Assembly (NCBI GenBank): GCA_934615145.1
Contig: CAKTTM010000117.1
Span: 1-5,938 of the forward strand
DNA from: an uncultured Clostridia bacterium
GTDB taxonomy: Bacteria; Bacillota; Clostridia; Christensenellales; Aristaeellaceae
Direction: 5' to 3'
DNA length: 5,938 nucleotides
Shown here: one piece after another, positions 4,365 through 5,938 of the stretch
Position numbering within the stretch: the first letter of the stretch is position 1
Layout of the letters: each line of letters starts with the position of its first letter
Made by a program: the position numbers and the translations under genes
Notes under the pieces: model-generated
The model's database searches: none
The model's input: only the letters and a program-made list of their open reading frames with translations
What the model was told of the DNA's origin: nothing

Positions 4365-5938
4365 TTACAGGGGCTTGCGCTTGGCGCGCCACCTGGTCGC
4401 CGCCAGGCCGATCAGGCCCGCCAGGCCGATTAGGCCCAGGCTGAAGGCGATGCTCATGAAGCTGTCCCCGGTCTGCGGCGCCTGGTAGACATTGACAAAG
4501 CCGGGCGCGCCGCCAAAGGCCTGTCCGTCCTTAAGCCAGCTCAGATGCGCGCGCAGCGCGGTGCCTTCCACAGTCACCTGCACCCGGGCGCTCAGGCGGC
4601 CCGCGTCGTAGCGGATGCCGGTGGCAGCGCCCTTGACCTCTTCAATGCTGTACAGGTAGATGCCCGGCCGGCTGAAGCGCCTGGGTGCGAAGCGCACGGC
4701 CCCCTCGGCCTCGTTGCTGACGCGCTGCAGCACATTGCCCGCGCGGTCTTTCAATGTGAACTGGAACTCGCCTGCCTTCAGCTGCCTGCCCTGCAGCTGC
4801 TTGACCACGCTCAGATCCACCTCAATGGCCTCATAGCTGGGCGCGGGCGGATCGGTGGGCCTGGGGGTCGGTGCCACGGTGGGCTTGGGCGTCGCCGTAG
4901 GCTCGGCAGTCGGTGCAGCGGTGGGCTTGGGTGTCGCCGTGGCTGTGGCCGTTGGCGTTGGGCTGGGCGCCTCCGTGGGCTCCGCCGCCTGCGCGTTGAC
5001 AAAGGCGATCTGCTGCTGCAGCTTGCCGTCCTTTTCGATCCTCAGCGTGCTGACCAGCTTGTTGTCCTGATCCAGCGTCCAGTTGAATGTCAGCAGGTAG
5101 ACGGACTTATCGTAGGTGATCGCAGGGTTGGCGGCGCTCTCATCCAGCTCGCGCACCTGGTAGCGGTACTCGCCCGGCGCGCTGAACTGCACCGGCAGGC
5201 TGACCCGGCCGAAGGCCTCGCCCGCCTGGGGCGCGGCGTTCTTTGCCCTGGTGATTTCCTTGCCCTCGCCGTCCAGCAGCAGGAAGGTGAACTGATCCTT
5301 GGCCAGTGCGCCGCCCTCCAATGTCTTGATGGCGTTGATGCTCAGCGGATCGGTCTTGGCCGGCGTCAGCGTGTTGGTGAAGCTGATGGCGTTGGCCGCA
5401 GTGCCGTCCTTGGTGATGGTCATGCTGTCGATGACCAGCTTGTTGCTGTCATCCAGCTGCACATCGTAGCTCACTGTGTAGCTGCTCTGGTCAAAGCCTG
5501 TGATCAGCGGGTCAGCGCCGGTCTGCACCTCAGTCACTTCATAGCTGTAGACCTTGGCCTCAGTGAATGTCACCGGCGCGAAGCGGAAGGCTCCGTCAGC
5601 GGTGTTCTTCACAGACTGGCTCACGCCCTCGCCCGTCAGGGTGAAGCTGAACATGTCGGCCTTGAGCGTGGCGCCTACTGGCAGCAGCGTCTTGGTACCC
5701 AGGATGGGCGCGTTCAGGGCGTCGTTGGTGACTTGCGCAGGTGTCAGCGTGTCGGTGAAGCTGATGGCGTTGGCTGCCGTGCCGTCCTTGGTGATGGTCA
5801 TGCTGTCGATGACCAGCTTGTTATTGTCATCCAGCTGTACATCGTAGCTGACGGTGTAGGCGCTCTGGTCAAAGCCTGTGATCAGCGGGTCAGCGCCGGT
5901 CTGCACCTCAGTCACTTCATAGCTGTAGACCTTGGCCT
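4365..5938 (-). CDS. Sortase-anchored surface protein with Spy0128/FctA-type isopeptide domains, C-terminal part
   Basis: The frame is open to the window edge, so the N-terminus is missing. Residues are numbered from the GTG at 5915, which is internal. Order: end of one pilin-type domain (to about 65), a full domain (69-186), a second (187-310), a Pro/Thr linker (311-360), a third (361-478), sorting signal APQTGD (479-484), a membrane segment (about 485-507), and tail RWRAKRKPL. Full domains show the Lys...Glu...Asn pattern of Spy0128-like intramolecular isopeptide domains: Lys75/Glu129/Asn181, Lys197/Glu256/Asn307, Lys372/Glu426/Asn475. In the partial first domain the Asn position is Asp55. 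The protein is likely covalently attached to peptidoglycan, or polymerised, by a sortase, and serves as an adhesin or stalk. The signal has Ala in place of Leu of LPxTG. No sortase gene is in the window. Confidence 0.88.
   Translation of the reverse strand, partial: AKVYSYEVTEVQTGADPLITGFDQSAYTVSYDVQLDDNNKLVIDSMTITKDGTAANAISFTDTLTPAQVTNDALNAPILGTKTLLPVGATLKADMFSFTLTGEGVSQSVKNTADGAFRFAPVTFTEAKVYSYEVTEVQTGADPLITGFDQSSYTVSYDVQLDDSNKLVIDSMTITKDGTAANAISFTNTLTPAKTDPLSINAIKTLEGGALAKDQFTFLLLDGEGKEITRAKNAAPQAGEAFGRVSLPVQFSAPGEYRYQVRELDESAANPAITYDKSVYLLTFNWTLDQDNKLVSTLRIEKDGKLQQQIAFVNAQAAEPTEAPSPTPTATATATPKPTAAPTAEPTATPKPTVAPTPRPTDPPAPSYEAIEVDLSVVKQLQGRQLKAGEFQFTLKDRAGNVLQRVSNEAEGAVRFAPRRFSRPGIYLYSIEEVKGAATGIRYDAGRLSARVQVTVEGTALRAHLSWLKDGQAFGGAPGFVNVYQAPQTGDSFMSIAFSLGLIGLAGLIGLAATRWRAKRKPL
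4368..4481 (-). other. Cell-wall sorting signal (APQTGD, membrane segment, basic tail)
   Basis: Codons 479-516 of the surface-protein frame. APQTGD is followed by about 23 hydrophobic residues rich in Leu, Ile and Gly and by RWRAKRKPL. This three-part layout is the sortase substrate signal; cleavage would fall between Thr482 and Gly483. Ala at the first motif position and Asp after Gly are variants of LPxTG. Confidence 0.8.
4836..4985 (-). repeat. Pro/Thr-rich linker repeats
   Basis: Codons 311-360 encode a low-complexity spacer of PT, AT and PKPT units. The words around ATPKPT recur with a 14-residue (42-base) offset: bases 4877-4898 and 4919-4940 match at 21 of 22 positions. Such spacers usually carry domains through the cell wall. 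The same DNA gives a Gly/Val-rich shadow frame on the plus strand that is not a gene. Confidence 0.75.
5361..5938 (-). repeat. 378-base tandem repeat of the pilin-type domain (second copy cut by the window end)
   Basis: Bases 5361-5560 and 5739-5938 align with an offset of 378 bases (126 codons). I count 12 differences in 200 positions, about 94% identity, with the last 77 positions identical. The repeat unit is one whole domain. The matching copy runs off the window, so more copies are likely. Differences include AAC/GAC (5375/5753), changing the isopeptide Asn to Asp. Confidence 0.85.

Noticed and set aside
4243..4488. Plus-strand frame with a good ribosome binding site
   Set aside because: It runs through a terminator-like hairpin and then antisense to the sorting-signal end of the surface-protein gene; the product is Arg-rich shadow sequence. 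Kept only as a finding, not as a gene.
4855..5070. Gly/Val-rich plus-strand frame
   Set aside because: It is the complement of the Pro/Thr linker codons, whose low-complexity composition leaves the opposite strand open.
5554..5847. Plus-strand frame opposite the repeat domain
   Set aside because: Antisense to codons with clear isopeptide-domain pattern; no ribosome binding site seen.
5361..5938. CRISPR-like or mobile-element repeat
   Set aside because: The unit is 378 bases, in frame, and encodes a protein domain, so it is a coding tandem repeat.

Overview
The window reads as a chromosome fragment from a G+C-rich Gram-positive bacterium, most likely a gut-type member of Clostridia; this placement is inferred. 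The support is: a YusI-type redox protein, a YdjI-like SPFH protein with zinc ribbons, a YesN-like receiver protein, a sortase-anchored protein with pilin-type repeats and a Pro/Thr linker, and AGGAGG-type ribosome binding sites throughout. No RNA gene, CRISPR array, transposase or integrase was seen.

Left edge (1-240): the first 22 codons of a heavy-metal-associated (HMA) domain protein lie on the minus strand. It is driven by a perfect TTGACA-18-TATAAT promoter with two ArsR/SmtB-type inverted repeats, one between the -35 and -10 and one just after the predicted transcription start. This looks like a metal-derepressed Zn/Cd/Pb efflux or sequestration operon. Diverging from it is a YusI-like ArsC/Spx-family thioredoxin-fold protein (241-591).

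Middle left (599-1680, minus): a YbaK-type Cys-tRNA(Pro) deacylase and an unrecognised 183-residue (or 182-residue) secreted protein, 38 bp apart and probably co-transcribed. Upstream is about 300 bp without a gene (1681-1983), filled with strong palindromes that look like an interspersed repeat rather than ordinary terminators.

Middle (1984-4227, minus): a compact three-gene operon with its own promoter (TTGTCA-17-TATAAT). It encodes a receiver-like protein that lacks the phosphoacceptor Asp and any DNA-binding domain, then an SPFH/YdjI-like protein with two C-terminal zinc ribbons, then a basic 97-residue protein whose GTG start overlaps the SPFH stop. The best guess is a membrane or envelope stress module; the pairing of the first and third genes with the SPFH protein is not one I recognise.

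Right (4365-5938, minus, runs off the window): the C-terminal part of a large sortase-anchored surface protein built of Spy0128/FctA-type domains. Each complete domain shows the Lys...Glu...Asn pattern expected for a self-formed isopeptide bond. A 378-bp unit is tandemly repeated at about 94% DNA identity, and the isopeptide Asn is Asp in one copy. A Pro/Thr linker, a last domain, an APQTGD sorting signal, a membrane segment and a basic tail follow. A strong hairpin after its stop separates it from the SPFH operon.
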